DNA of 64,000 nt from NCBI GenBank assembly GCA_020024105.1, contig JAHHUH010000008.1:17706-81705 (forward strand), written 5' to 3'. The position numbers and the translations under genes are program-made. This document shows, one piece after another, positions 38,769 to 47,533 of this stretch; within the stretch, counting starts at the first letter, position 1; each line of letters begins with the position of its first letter. Source of the DNA: Phascolarctobacterium sp. Its GTDB lineage: Bacteria > Bacillota > Negativicutes > Acidaminococcales > Acidaminococcaceae. A model generated the notes under the pieces. It had not been told where the DNA came from. It made no database searches and saw only the letters and a program-made list of their open reading frames with translations.

Positions 38769-40250
38769 CTAATTTTTCTTCCACAATTTTCCTAAGATAG
38801 GAGAAAACAGGGATAAAACTGCGGCAGCCAGGAAGAACAGGCAGATGGGACGGGTATAGAAAATACTAAAACTGCCATCACTCATAATTAAGGAGCCAAC
38901 AAAATTTTGTTCTGCCATACTACCTAGGATGATGCCGATGATGATGGCGGACATGGAAAAGCCCAGCTTGTTCAAAACATAGCCGATGCAGCCGGAAACA
39001 ACCATCAGATAAACATCGTTTAAGGAGTTATGGTAGGAAAAGGTGCCGACAAAGGTCATCATAGTAATAATGGGCAATAAAATATACATGGGTACATTGA
39101 CAACCTTGGCAAAGAGCTTAATCAGAGAAAAGCCCATCAGACCCATGACCAGATTGGCCAGGAGCAGACCGATGAAAATAGCGTACACATCGGGAGCCTT
39201 TTCCAAGAAAAGTAAGGGACCGGGCTGTAGTCCCTGGACCATTAGGGCACCCATCATAATGGCAGTAGCACCATCTCCTGGAATTCCCAAAGTTAATACG
39301 GGAATAAAGGCACCACCGGAAACAGCATTATTACCTGCTTCAGGAGCACAGACGCCCTCCGGCTCACCAGTGCCGAATTTGTCACCATTTTTAGACCAGC
39401 GCTTAGCCTGATCATAGGAAACAAAGGAAGCGATATCACCGCCCGTACCGGGAATACAGCCGATAAAGGTACCAATGGCTGAGGAACGGAGCAAGGTGCC
39501 AAAAACACGCTTTATATCCGCCCAGACGGGAAGCACACGGTCAATGACTACATTGACCTCCCCACGTTCATTATGGTAATAATCCTCAATACTGCTCAAT
39601 ACCTGGGTAAAGGCGAAAACGCCGATCAGAATAGGAATGAAGGAAACACCGCCTAGAAGATAGGTAGTATCCAAGGTGAAGCGGATAGTGCCGCTCATAT
39701 CATCAATACCTACGGTAGCAAGGAAGAGGCCAAAAAGACCGCCCATAATGCCCTTGATAACGCTACCTGAAGAAACACTGGTAATAATGCTTAAACCAAA
39801 AATCGCCAGCGCAAAATATTCGGGCTTGGAAAACTGTAATGCGATTTTTGCCAGCTGGGGTGCCAGCAGAATCAGGCAGATAGTACTGAAAACGCCGCCA
39901 AAGGTACTAGCCATAGTGGACAGGCCCAGCGCACGACCGGGCTGCTTCAGCTTAGTGGCCATGGGATAGCCGTCCAGCGTAGTAGCTACGGAAGCCGGAG
40001 TACCGGGAGTTTTAAGAAGGATGGCAGAAATACTGCCACCATAGATAGCACCACAATAAATACCCAGTAGCATTAAAATACCGCCGATACCCTGAAAGCT
40101 GAATGCCAGGGGAAAAAGTAAGGCCAGACCCATATTAACACTCAGGCCGGGCATACAGCCAAAGGCAATACCCACAGCTACGCCAAAAAGCAGGCCCAGC
40201 AGGTTGAGGGGTACGAAAATCATTTGTAAAGCAGCAAGAATATCAACCAT
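38769..40250 (-). CDS. tctA: Tripartite tricarboxylate transporter, large permease TctA
   Basis: 493 residues, about 11-12 membrane helices. Typical blocks are GIAFGCMPGLS near residue 27, IYGGSISAILLKTPGTPAS, and FIGCIPGTGGDIASF in the middle. It carries a carboxylate (citrate-like) driven by an ion gradient, together with TctB and a periplasmic TctC. It follows tctB by 11 nt with AGGAGG upstream. No tctC is present. Confidence 0.92.
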   Translation of the reverse strand: MVDILAALQMIFVPLNLLGLLFGVAVGIAFGCMPGLSVNMGLALLFPLAFSFQGIGGILMLLGIYCGAIYGGSISAILLKTPGTPASVATTLDGYPMATKLKQPGRALGLSTMASTFGGVFSTICLILLAPQLAKIALQFSKPEYFALAIFGLSIITSVSSGSVIKGIMGGLFGLFLATVGIDDMSGTIRFTLDTTYLLGGVSFIPILIGVFAFTQVLSSIEDYYHNERGEVNVVIDRVLPVWADIKRVFGTLLRSSAIGTFIGCIPGTGGDIASFVSYDQAKRWSKNGDKFGTGEPEGVCAPEAGNNAVSGGAFIPVLTLGIPGDGATAIMMGALMVQGLQPGPLLFLEKAPDVYAIFIGLLLANLVMGLMGFSLIKLFAKVVNVPMYILLPIITMMTFVGTFSYHNSLNDVYLMVVSGCIGYVLNKLGFSMSAIIIGIILGSMAEQNFVGSLIMSDGSFSIFYTRPICLFFLAAAVLSLFSPILGKLWKKN

Positions 40251-40261
40251 ATTCCCACCTC

Positions 40262-40732
40262 CTATTCTAAGAAAATAGATTCAGGCATTTGTGTATTCAA
40301 AAGCATACCAAAGACTAGATAGATAAAAGCAAGTGTGCCTACGGTAGTCATGGCCATGACCTTTTTATCATGATAATCCATCAGCTGCATAACTAAAGGA
40401 ATAACGACCGCGGAAGCAATGTAAAAGCCTAATAAATTAATCAGAATGCAAAAAAGCACCATCAAGCCCATCATCAGATAAACCCTCTTGTTGGCCGCCA
40501 AGGTTAAAGCCACCAGCTGGCGTTCCAAGGAATCCCGCTTAAGTACGGAATAGCCTAGGAGCAGTATGGCGCCGAGGAAAATACCCATTCCCAGACTAAA
40601 GGGCCAAAAGCCGGGGCCAGGACCATTTTCTGTAAAGGCCAGGGGAAATTCACTGGCAGCCAGCATAATTAAGCCACCGACCAGGATTCCGCCGATGCTC
40701 ACTAGATAATTACACAACTTCATACTTTGCAT
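40262..40732 (-). CDS. tctB: Tripartite tricarboxylate transporter, small permease TctB
   Basis: 156 residues, four hydrophobic helices, with the family-typical N-terminal FTENGPGPGFWPF segment. It is the small membrane subunit paired with TctA. GAGG lies 8 nt before the ATG. A good promoter lies at 40795-40823. Confidence 0.87.
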   Translation of the reverse strand: MQSMKLCNYLVSIGGILVGGLIMLAASEFPLAFTENGPGPGFWPFSLGMGIFLGAILLLGYSVLKRDSLERQLVALTLAANKRVYLMMGLMVLFCILINLLGFYIASAVVIPLVMQLMDYHDKKVMAMTTVGTLAFIYLVFGMLLNTQMPESIFLE

Positions 40733-40794
40733 TTTTTAAACCTCATTTTTAATATCACTTAAATTAGAAAATAAGCTACAAGCATAGCCTTATT

Positions 40795-40823
40795 ATTGTA
40801 ACAGATTTTACGCTTTTTGTCAT
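40795..40823 (-). promoter_or_regulatory. Promoter for tctBA
   Basis: ATGACA (40818-40823), 17 nt, TACAAT (40795-40800). Confidence 0.65.
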
Positions 40824-40858
40824 TAAAACTTCGTTCTTTCTTAAATAAAATAAGAAAA

Positions 40859-40880
40859 GCTGACGGTTATAACCGTCAGC
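40859..40880 (-). terminator. Terminator after azlD
   Basis: A perfect 22-bp palindrome GCTGACGGTTATAACCGTCAGC followed by TTTTC in the azlD direction. Confidence 0.85.
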
Positions 40881-40884
40881 CTAT

Positions 40885-41217
40885 TTAAAAGTGAACAAAA
40901 TTTTGCAGGAGCATATAAGCTGCCGTACCCGCAATAATGGAAAGAATCATATTTCTTCGCCAGGCCTGGGTCAGGATAACCACGGCAGAAGCAGTCAGCT
41001 CGTAAAAGCCATGGGGCGCTACGAAAAGATTTACATCCTTCAGGCAGTAGATAACTAGCATGCCCATTACTGCACCGGGCAGTACCTTGCCCAAATAGAC
41101 GATAGTATCAGGCAGCTTATCCTTCGCCTTAAGGATAAGAAAGGGAAAGCCGCGGAGAAAATAGGTGCCCAGGCTCATCACTGTAATAATTAAAAGTGCA
41201 TCCACTGTACTAAGCAT
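40885..41217 (-). CDS. azlD: AzlD, small subunit of branched-chain amino acid exporter
   Basis: 110 residues with three to four membrane helices (TYFLRGFPFLIL, VLPGAVMGMLVIYCL). AzlCD exports branched-chain amino acids and analogues. Its start overlaps azlC by 8 nt. Branched-chain amino acid genes are classical CodY targets, but I see no clear CodY box here. Confidence 0.88.
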   Translation of the reverse strand: MLSTVDALLIITVMSLGTYFLRGFPFLILKAKDKLPDTIVYLGKVLPGAVMGMLVIYCLKDVNLFVAPHGFYELTASAVVILTQAWRRNMILSIIAGTAAYMLLQNFVHF

Positions 41218-41911
41218 GGTCCACCACCTCCTGGGGTTCTAAATACTTACGCAGGGCTAAGAGGGTCACAGTTAAGATTAACATAGCAGGAATTAGGAAA
41301 AGTTCCCTCCCCCACAGATAACGAGAGACCAGAGTAATAGTAAGACCCAAAATAGCGGAAACACGCTCCTGACTACTGAGAAACTGCTCTGTAAAGGCCG
41401 CCACGAAGAGAGCCGTCATGGAAAAGCCCACGCCAGATGTATCAAAGGGCAGGGCTGCACCGGCCAAATTGCCTAGCACGCCGCCAATAATCCAGTAGGA
41501 CTGGTTGAAAAGAGAAACCCAGAAGTAAAAGGCATGCCTATCCTCCTCAGCAATATCGTACTCGGCGGAGAGAAGGGCGTAGGTTTCGTCGGTTAGAGCG
41601 AAGGCCAGGTAGGGCTTCAGCTTGCCGGAGCCACTGTATTTACCAATCATAGAAAGACTATAAAATAAATGCCGCCCATTAATCATTAGGGTGGTCAGTA
41701 AGGTCATAATTAGGCTGGCCGGAGCAGCTAGTAGAGACACGCCTACATATTGGAGAGTACCGGCATAGATGGTCACGCTCATTAGTAGAGCCCAGCCCAC
41801 TCCATAACCAGCATTTAAAAGCATAATGCCAAAGCCAAAGCCCATGATAACGTAGCCCACTAACACAGGGAGGGACGTCACCCATGCAGCTTTAATTACT
41901 TTAGAGTTCAT
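41210..41911 (-). CDS. azlC: AzlC, large subunit of branched-chain amino acid exporter
   Basis: 233 residues, about six to seven membrane segments; MGFGFGIMLLNAGYGVGWAL and INGRHLFYSLSM with TDETYAL are the AzlC hallmarks. AAGGAGG stands 7 nt before the ATG. A TACAAT box (41946-41951) with TTGCTT 16 nt further upstream is the likely promoter. Confidence 0.92.
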   Translation of the reverse strand: MNSKVIKAAWVTSLPVLVGYVIMGFGFGIMLLNAGYGVGWALLMSVTIYAGTLQYVGVSLLAAPASLIMTLLTTLMINGRHLFYSLSMIGKYSGSGKLKPYLAFALTDETYALLSAEYDIAEEDRHAFYFWVSLFNQSYWIIGGVLGNLAGAALPFDTSGVGFSMTALFVAAFTEQFLSSQERVSAILGLTITLVSRYLWGRELFLIPAMLILTVTLLALRKYLEPQEVVDHA

Positions 41912-41951
41912 AAAATGGCCTCCTTCATTGGGAATAGTTTCTACTATTGTA

Positions 41952-42195
41952 ACACAACGTGGCTAAAAAGCAAATCTAATTAATAAAATGTAAAGTAGGT
42001 GTTGCTAATTGTGGAGTAAGTATACCATTTTTAACAAAACAGGAGCATTGCAAATTTTTTGAGCCTGCTAAAATACACTGGTAGTGGAAGCTGTTACTAA
42101 CACTTAGCTTTCCTTGGGGGGAATGTGTCGGCGTAGCTGACTGTAAGTGGATGAATTTCTGTACCTACGATTTTATTGGTTATTGGGCAAAAAAT
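41952..42195. other. Gene-free stretch upstream of azlC
   Basis: Apart from the upstream part of the azlC promoter, I see no gene, repeat or known RNA here. Confidence 0.5.
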
Positions 42196-42217
42196 GCCGC
42201 CAGGATATCCTGACGGC
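42196..42217 (-). terminator. Terminator after the mcrC remnant
   Basis: A 22-nt near-perfect palindrome (GCCGTCAGGATATCCTGGCGGC on the minus strand, written in two halves: GCCGTCAGGAT and ATCCTGGCGGC) followed by ATTTTTTG. Confidence 0.82.
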
Positions 42218-42226
42218 GTAAAAATA

Positions 42227-43533
42227 TCAAATATTATTTTCTCTGTGGTCAGCTATAGCAAGGTCCAGTATTCTCCTAACGTCCTCTTCTGCTTTAAAAA
42301 GCTTGACGAATTTAACATGAATCCTCACATCTGACGCACTGTAGGTCACTTCTTGAACTTCATTTTTCGTAGCTGGGTAAATCAATGTAACATTTCCTGC
42401 CTCATACTTGCACATATAGGCGTACATTTGATACATATCACTTTGCTTGATACCATAGTTTTTCTTCGTTTTATCTAAAACCTTCCATTTAGTATCCATC
42501 ACCCAGGTCTTTTGACCCTCGACTTTATCTTTACCTCTGATAACAATATCAGGCCTTATCTCAAAGCTGTTTTGAGGTTTCTCCACTAAATGGTATTTCT
42601 TATCCTGCAGAGAAACATCGTATTTATCGCTATCTGCCATCTCTTGCATCAGCTTGCCGACATAGGCTTCAAAAAGCTCCTGCATGGAGAACAACACACT
42701 GGGAGTCTGCTGCTTGCCAGCCCAGGGAGTAATGCTCTTCTGCTCCAGAAAGATTTTACACCAGTCCAAAGTTAGCACGTAGGTTTCCATGCCCCTGCCG
42801 CCAACACAAGCTGCGAAATCCTTGGCGTAATTTGTCGACTCCTCCACCCCTTCAAAGTAGCCTAGAAGTTGCTGGATGGTTGTAGAATTGGTGCAGCGAT
42901 AGAGATATTGTAAGCTCGCCTTAATCAGCTTGTTCTCGGCACGATTTACGGAAAACTGATCATATTGCACATAGTTTCTTTCTTTATGCAGTAAATTATG
43001 CTTAAGCTGTTGAGCGAACAACATTTTACCCTTAAAGAAATTGCAATTCTCCTCTACAGAAAGATAACTACTCTTAAGACCACGCTTGACTATTTAGTAA
43101 CCTCCTCAAGGAAACGAGTAATGAAAACATCTAAAATAGTCATCTTCTTACAATCGATACTAGCTAAATTCAAGCATTTAAAGTCGTTGGTACGCAGAGT
43201 CTTCAGCATGGTCAGGACAAGCTTTCTATTTTGGGCAACCTCATCCTCATCGTTAACATTGAGACAGGTCTTTGGAAGTATCTCAATATAGTCTCCATTA
43301 GGAAGAGTAATGACACCTACATAGTTTTGTACAGTGAGTACCCTACCCACAGTTTTTCGATTGCCTAAGCTATAAATATCAGGAATATCCTTATCCTTAG
43401 CTTTTTGCTTATAGCCAATCAAAAAGTCTTCTAGCTGCTTGAAGGTAGCCCTAGGCAAAGGAATACAGCCTTCAGTCTCTTTACCCTCTTCGATGAAGGA
43501 CTTGAACTCAGCTATTTGATAGAGCTTTTTCAT
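42227..43533 (-). pseudogene. mcrC: McrC-type restriction subunit, frameshifted
   Basis: Two adjoining reading frames form one McrC-like protein. The first (43533 to 43090, MKKLYQIAEF...) holds the N-terminal domain with YIEILPK; the second (to 42227) holds QLKHNLLHKERNYVQYDQFS and a PD-(D/E)xK nuclease core with IRPDIVIRG and DTKWK. Reading in the second frame continues upstream as IVKRGLKSSY, so the frame break lies near 43088-43098. The sequence there is no classical -1 slippery heptamer, so a one-base indel (or sequencing error) is most likely. McrC is the nuclease partner of the McrB GTPase. Confidence 0.82.
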
Positions 43534-43907
43534 GATTCAGTGCCTTCGCTTTTGGACTTTAAGATATGTTTATAAGCATTGATGTTTTTAAAAGCCTTAT
43601 CATTAATATGATAAACCTTATGTTTATCTGTTTCTCCTTCTTCAAAATCGATTTTACCAAAAAGATCACTTGCTTTTTTTGACATTGCTGTAACAAATTG
43701 GAGGTTACTTTCCTTTACCTTATTATCCCCTAATACCAAACGAATCTTTTCGTAATCATCATAAAAGTACTCCTGTAACAGAGGAATAATTTTATTCTTG
43801 AAAATATCTGCTAAAGTATCTACAGTACGAGATTTATCTAAAGGCATGAAATATGCATGACCAATCGTATGCTCACGGTCATAAAGGAACTCGATTTTCT
43901 CATCTAC
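43530..43907 (-). pseudogene. mcrB: McrB C-terminal remnant
   Basis: An open stretch beginning right after a stop (VDEKIEFLYDREHTIGHAYF, then RTVDTLADIFKNKIIPLLQEYF) that matches the end of McrB-type AAA+ GTPases. The GTP-binding Walker motifs and the DNA-recognition domain are missing; the sequence stops at the terminator of the neighbouring nif-like operon. The remnant overlaps mcrC by 4 nt, the normal mcrBC arrangement. An ATG within it (43847) could still give a 105-residue product. Confidence 0.75.
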
Positions 43908-43916
43908 TTATAGAAA

Positions 43917-43956
43917 ACACCCCTCCAGGTGGAATTACTCCAACCTCAAGGGGTGT
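43917..43956 (-). terminator. Terminator of the nitrogenase-like operon
   Basis: ACACCCCT / AGGGGTGT arms plus inner AGGT/ACCT pairings, then TTTTCT on the minus strand; 37 nt after the nifB-like stop. Confidence 0.85.
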
Positions 43957-43992
43957 CAAATTATGCTATTATCTTGACATTGCGACAGTTAC

Positions 43993-44799
43993 TCAAGGTT
44001 GATGTAAGCAGCCTACAGCATCTGCTCTACAGCGATTGCAATGGCACATCTGCCTCAGGTACTGCCCACATTCCTGGCGTAGCTCCTGTAGCCTTTCCCT
44101 ACTAATTTCCTGCTTATCCCCAAATTTACTACCTGCCACGGGCAACATGGGTATGATGTTCATTACCTCGCAGCCCAAATCCGCTACAGTACGGGCTACC
44201 TGGGGGATATGCTCCAGGTTGACATCCTCGATGGCTACGCAGTTGATTTTTATGGTGACTCCCAGCTGGTTCATCAGTCTTATACCCTTCAGCTGCTGGC
44301 TCAGTAAAAGCTCGGCAGCCTGTAGTCCTTCGTAACGCACCCCCTGGTAATCTACATAGTCATAAATTAGCGCTCCTACCCTAGGGTCCACCGCATTAAC
44401 TGTCACTGTTAGATAAGTAACACCCAGGTCCACCAGCTCTGCCGCATAGTGAGGCAAAAGCAAACCATTGGTGGAGAGACAGAAGAAGACCTTGTCGTCC
44501 ACCTCTCTTAGCTGTCTCAGTGTTGCTGAGGTAGTCTGCCAATTAGCCAGGGCATCCCCCGGGCCTGCAATACCTGCGACCACCAGACGTGGCACCCTAG
44601 CCTGCATTTTCTGATACCAGCGAACAGCTGTTTTGGTATTCATAACCTTCGCCACTACGCCAGGTCTACTCTCATTAACACAGCTAAATTTACGTAGGCA
44701 ATAATTACACTGGATATTGCAGGCAGGTGCTACGGGTAAATGAATTCGGCCATAGCTATTGCAGCTTTCGGCAAAACAGGGATGAATTTCCTCCCTCAT
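43993..44799 (-). CDS. nifB: NifB-type radical SAM protein (no NifX domain)
   Basis: 268 residues with almost every NifB signature: HPCF near the N-terminus, the radical SAM CNIQCNYC (Cys27, 31, 34), NESRPGV, AGPGDALAN, STNGL, TVTVNAVDP, NIIPMLPV, and the C-terminal HCNRCRADAVGCL with extra cluster ligands. NifB inserts carbide and fuses two [4Fe-4S] clusters into NifB-co, precursor of nitrogenase cofactors. It overlaps the preceding nitrogenase-like gene by 4 nt (ATGA), so they are co-translated. The short form without the NifX-like domain is known in archaea and Clostridia. Its presence suggests, but does not prove, that the partner proteins use a NifB-derived cluster. Confidence 0.9.
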   Translation of the reverse strand: MREEIHPCFAESCNSYGRIHLPVAPACNIQCNYCLRKFSCVNESRPGVVAKVMNTKTAVRWYQKMQARVPRLVVAGIAGPGDALANWQTTSATLRQLREVDDKVFFCLSTNGLLLPHYAAELVDLGVTYLTVTVNAVDPRVGALIYDYVDYQGVRYEGLQAAELLLSQQLKGIRLMNQLGVTIKINCVAIEDVNLEHIPQVARTVADLGCEVMNIIPMLPVAGSKFGDKQEISRERLQELRQECGQYLRQMCHCNRCRADAVGCLHQP

Positions 44800-46004
44800 C
44801 GTGGATCACCACAGCCCCTAAGGCTGGCATAATTGCCCTCCCGCTTATAGGGTAGCTGCAGGGCTCCATTGATGATTTTTTCCAGCAGACGGCCTGTGCC
44901 CTCCACGCCTAAAAGACTATCACGGGTAAGGCAGAGCTCATCCAGAAAGGGATAATTATAGCGAATCAGGGGCAGCTGGAATTTTTCTGCAAAATACTGG
45001 TCATAGGAGGAGCCAAAGATAAGGGTGGGGCCATTCTTTTTAATGGCGGCCTCCACCTGATCCAGATCTCCCTCATTATTTAAAGCACTGACTACAATAT
45101 TTAGGCCTACCTCATCCTCTAAAAATCTTTCCATGCCACCAAAATGAGCCTTATCTCCGATGAGTGCCACAGGCATGTAGTAGAGGGAAGTGAGGAAGCC
45201 GGCAGCCTTACGTACAATTTGCTGACCTTCCTCCTCCACCCTTTGCTTTTTAGCCGAAAAGTCCACATCCAGCAGCTCCTCTAAACGCTCCAGAAAACTG
45301 AGAGTACCCTGAATACCATAGGGATAGTCCAGCTTGGCATAGGGAACGCCATAGTCCTGCTCCAGCTGCTGAGCCAAACCCTCACCATAGCCAAAGATGA
45401 TGCTCAAGCTGGCCTGGGGCATGGCTGATATCTCCTCAGTAGTACAACGGCTGGTGGAGCAGATAAGCCTTACCTGGTTCCATAAAAGCTCTTGGAGTAC
45501 CCTTAGGTCATTATCCACATAGGGGTCATCACTGCAAAGGCCAATAATATTAATACTGGGCTCCTTAGTCCGCTTACCTGGGCGCAGAAAGTGGCCCAGG
45601 GTAGTAAAGGCCTGCTCCACGCCCTGGTCAAAGGTCCTAGCATAGCCCGGCACAGCCACATGCAGCAGGGTCTTCTTCGTCTCTACCCCGCTAAGGACAC
45701 CCTCCACGTCGTCACCAATCATATTGGGGACACAGCCGCTAAGGATAAAAACTGCCCTCGCCTGAGGATAGAGCTCTTCAATATTTTTTAAGGCCTTGGT
45801 AACCAATCCGTCACCACCGCCAATAACATTTTCTTCATAAACTACCGTGGAAGCCTGACGAATATTATAGGGCTTCTGAAGATGATGGAGGGCCATAGTG
45901 CCCCAATTACAACCAATTACGGAATGCTGTAGGATAACCGCATCCTGTATACCAAGAAAAACCTTGTTCGCACCATAAAGTGCACATCCGGACATGGGCT
46001 TCAT
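44796..46004 (-). CDS. Nitrogenase component 1-like protein, beta (NifK/NifN/BchN-like)
   Basis: 402 residues from MKPMSGCALYG; this ATG overlaps the preceding stop (ATGA) and has GGAGG 10 nt upstream. Three cysteines stand at the positions of the P-cluster ligands: Cys7 (SGCALYGA), Cys32 (VIGCNWG) and Cys91 (LSGCVPNMIGDDVEG). GSSYDQ and the terminal GVEGTGRLLEKI also fit the family. The spacing resembles the three-cysteine site of BchN-type proteins. It should pair with the product of the upstream gene. I cannot place it in a named group (Nif, Bch, Cfb, Mar), so no symbol is given. Confidence 0.82.
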   Translation of the reverse strand: MKPMSGCALYGANKVFLGIQDAVILQHSVIGCNWGTMALHHLQKPYNIRQASTVVYEENVIGGGDGLVTKALKNIEELYPQARAVFILSGCVPNMIGDDVEGVLSGVETKKTLLHVAVPGYARTFDQGVEQAFTTLGHFLRPGKRTKEPSINIIGLCSDDPYVDNDLRVLQELLWNQVRLICSTSRCTTEEISAMPQASLSIIFGYGEGLAQQLEQDYGVPYAKLDYPYGIQGTLSFLERLEELLDVDFSAKKQRVEEEGQQIVRKAAGFLTSLYYMPVALIGDKAHFGGMERFLEDEVGLNIVVSALNNEGDLDQVEAAIKKNGPTLIFGSSYDQYFAEKFQLPLIRYNYPFLDELCLTRDSLLGVEGTGRLLEKIINGALQLPYKREGNYASLRGCGDPR

Positions 46005-47503
46005 TTGCGTCTCAACCTCCACATTCTACTGTACATCTCTCGGGAAGCACGGGTATTTTCGTCACTATCCTCCGTGGGATAATAAAGTGGATCATATTCT
46101 AAGCGCTTGAGGAGTAGATGGCTACCAATAACTCTACCCATACGGATTTTAGTGGCGGTATCCTCCATCAGCTCCAGCAGACTAGTAAAATCAAAAACAG
46201 GCGTGTCGATAAAGGAGGGAATAATGGGCTTACCCAGACCATTATAGCGGGGATTGGAGCCACAAATAATAAAATCGCTGAGCTCCGCTGCCTGTTGCAG
46301 CTCCTCCTGGGTAGGATTAATGCGTACCTCTGCCTGACAGCCGATCTGCTCCATGCATTGGTAAATCTTCTGTTCCATCAGCTCCATGGTTTTGGCATCT
46401 AGCCCTGTCTCCGCCTGAAAACGAGGATTGAGAATTAAGCAGACCTGGGTAATGGGCATGCCATAATCCTGATGATAGGCCTTTAAATATTCAGGTAGAC
46501 CATCCAAGCCACCGGCAATAAGGCAGAATTTATAACGACTGAACTCGGCCCTAAGCTCCTGGTAACGGCGGCTAATTCGCGCCTCCTCCAGGTCCAGCAC
46601 CTGCTCCACCTGGGAGGCGATGTCCAGCTTTTTACCAATTTCAAGATAAAAATCCCTAATGCCCTGGAGTCCATGCCATTCATACATATTGGCTACATGG
46701 AGAAAATCCGTACCAAAGCGTTCCTCCATAGTCAGCGCCCATTTCTTACGCCGTACAATATTCAGCTGAGCTCTAGGCGCAGTGCGTATTTGCTCCAAAG
46801 TAGCGGCAGGCAAAAAGGTGTTCACCCTAAGGCTCATTTTTTCTAAAAGCTCCTTCACCCTGCGGAGCTTCACATCAGCCATATAGCCCCAGATAAAGGA
46901 CTCCACATTAATAGTCAGAGGCTGAACCTGCTGGGGCTCCATAACCTTATTCACAAGGGCGTCCATAACCTCTACATAGCCACAGCCAGGATAGATTGCA
47001 TTGGGAGAGCACCGTGTATTAACCCCCTGCTGAGCCTTCTCCTTTAGGAATTTAGCTCGGTTGGCCTTATCCATATGGGAGAATACCTGGGATTTAACCA
47101 CAACAATTTTAGCTTGTACTTGGGACTGGATATCCAGAGCAATTCCCTCCAGGTCGTCGTTGATAATATCGGAAACAACTGTAGGTAGAATAAAGATAAG
47201 CTCTGGCTTCTGCCTTTTGTCCACCTCGAGAAGTGTTTTTCTTAGCTTAGCCTCTGCACCAAAAATAACATCCTGATCCTGAAAATTAACACTAACTATA
47301 TCGTAAAAGGGGGTATTTCTAGAACGTGCTGAGGTACGATAGCCATAGGCACAGCCCTTGGGTCCATACATAATGGTAGCCGTATTAGCTACCTCCTGAA
47401 TGGCTGCTAAATTACCAGCCAGCTTACCATTTACGCCAAAGCGATGTACCATGGCTGATGGATGCACTCCCATATAGGTCTGGTCGCGATAATAATCCTG
47501 CAT
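46001..47503 (-). CDS. Nitrogenase component 1-like protein, alpha (divergent)
   Basis: 500 residues. The family fold is visible in YGPKGCAYGYR (Cys51, a cluster-ligand position), DVIFGAEAKL, ILPTVVSDIINDDLEG and LRVNTFLPAATLEQI followed by AQLNIVRRKKW. In NifD the last block reads roughly LNLVQCYRS, and its Cys binds the FeMo cofactor; here that place holds Arg. The third P-cluster Cys region (NifD SECPIG) reads LPTVVS, also without Cys. The NifD cofactor His is not apparent. So one cluster ligand is kept and the usual cofactor ligands are lost. It starts 30 nt after the last transporter gene. Function unknown. Confidence 0.78.
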   Translation of the reverse strand: MQDYYRDQTYMGVHPSAMVHRFGVNGKLAGNLAAIQEVANTATIMYGPKGCAYGYRTSARSRNTPFYDIVSVNFQDQDVIFGAEAKLRKTLLEVDKRQKPELIFILPTVVSDIINDDLEGIALDIQSQVQAKIVVVKSQVFSHMDKANRAKFLKEKAQQGVNTRCSPNAIYPGCGYVEVMDALVNKVMEPQQVQPLTINVESFIWGYMADVKLRRVKELLEKMSLRVNTFLPAATLEQIRTAPRAQLNIVRRKKWALTMEERFGTDFLHVANMYEWHGLQGIRDFYLEIGKKLDIASQVEQVLDLEEARISRRYQELRAEFSRYKFCLIAGGLDGLPEYLKAYHQDYGMPITQVCLILNPRFQAETGLDAKTMELMEQKIYQCMEQIGCQAEVRINPTQEELQQAAELSDFIICGSNPRYNGLGKPIIPSFIDTPVFDFTSLLELMEDTATKIRMGRVIGSHLLLKRLEYDPLYYPTEDSDENTRASREMYSRMWRLRRK

Positions 47504-47533
47504 TTTACTTCTCCCTTCACCTGTGCTAGTATT

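Noticed and set aside
43085..43100. Programmed -1 frameshift in mcrC
   Set aside because: The bases around the stop (ACTAAATAG) do not form an X-XXY-YYZ slippery site, and the adjoining mcrB is already truncated, so decay is simpler.
46001..47503. Calling the component-1 pair true NifDK (nitrogen fixation)
   Set aside because: The FeMo-cofactor Cys is replaced, P-cluster ligands are missing in the alpha protein, and there is no nifH, nifE or nifN nearby.
44796..47503. Calling the pair protochlorophyllide or chlorophyllide reductase
   Set aside because: No other bacteriochlorophyll gene is present and a NifB gene is not part of those systems.
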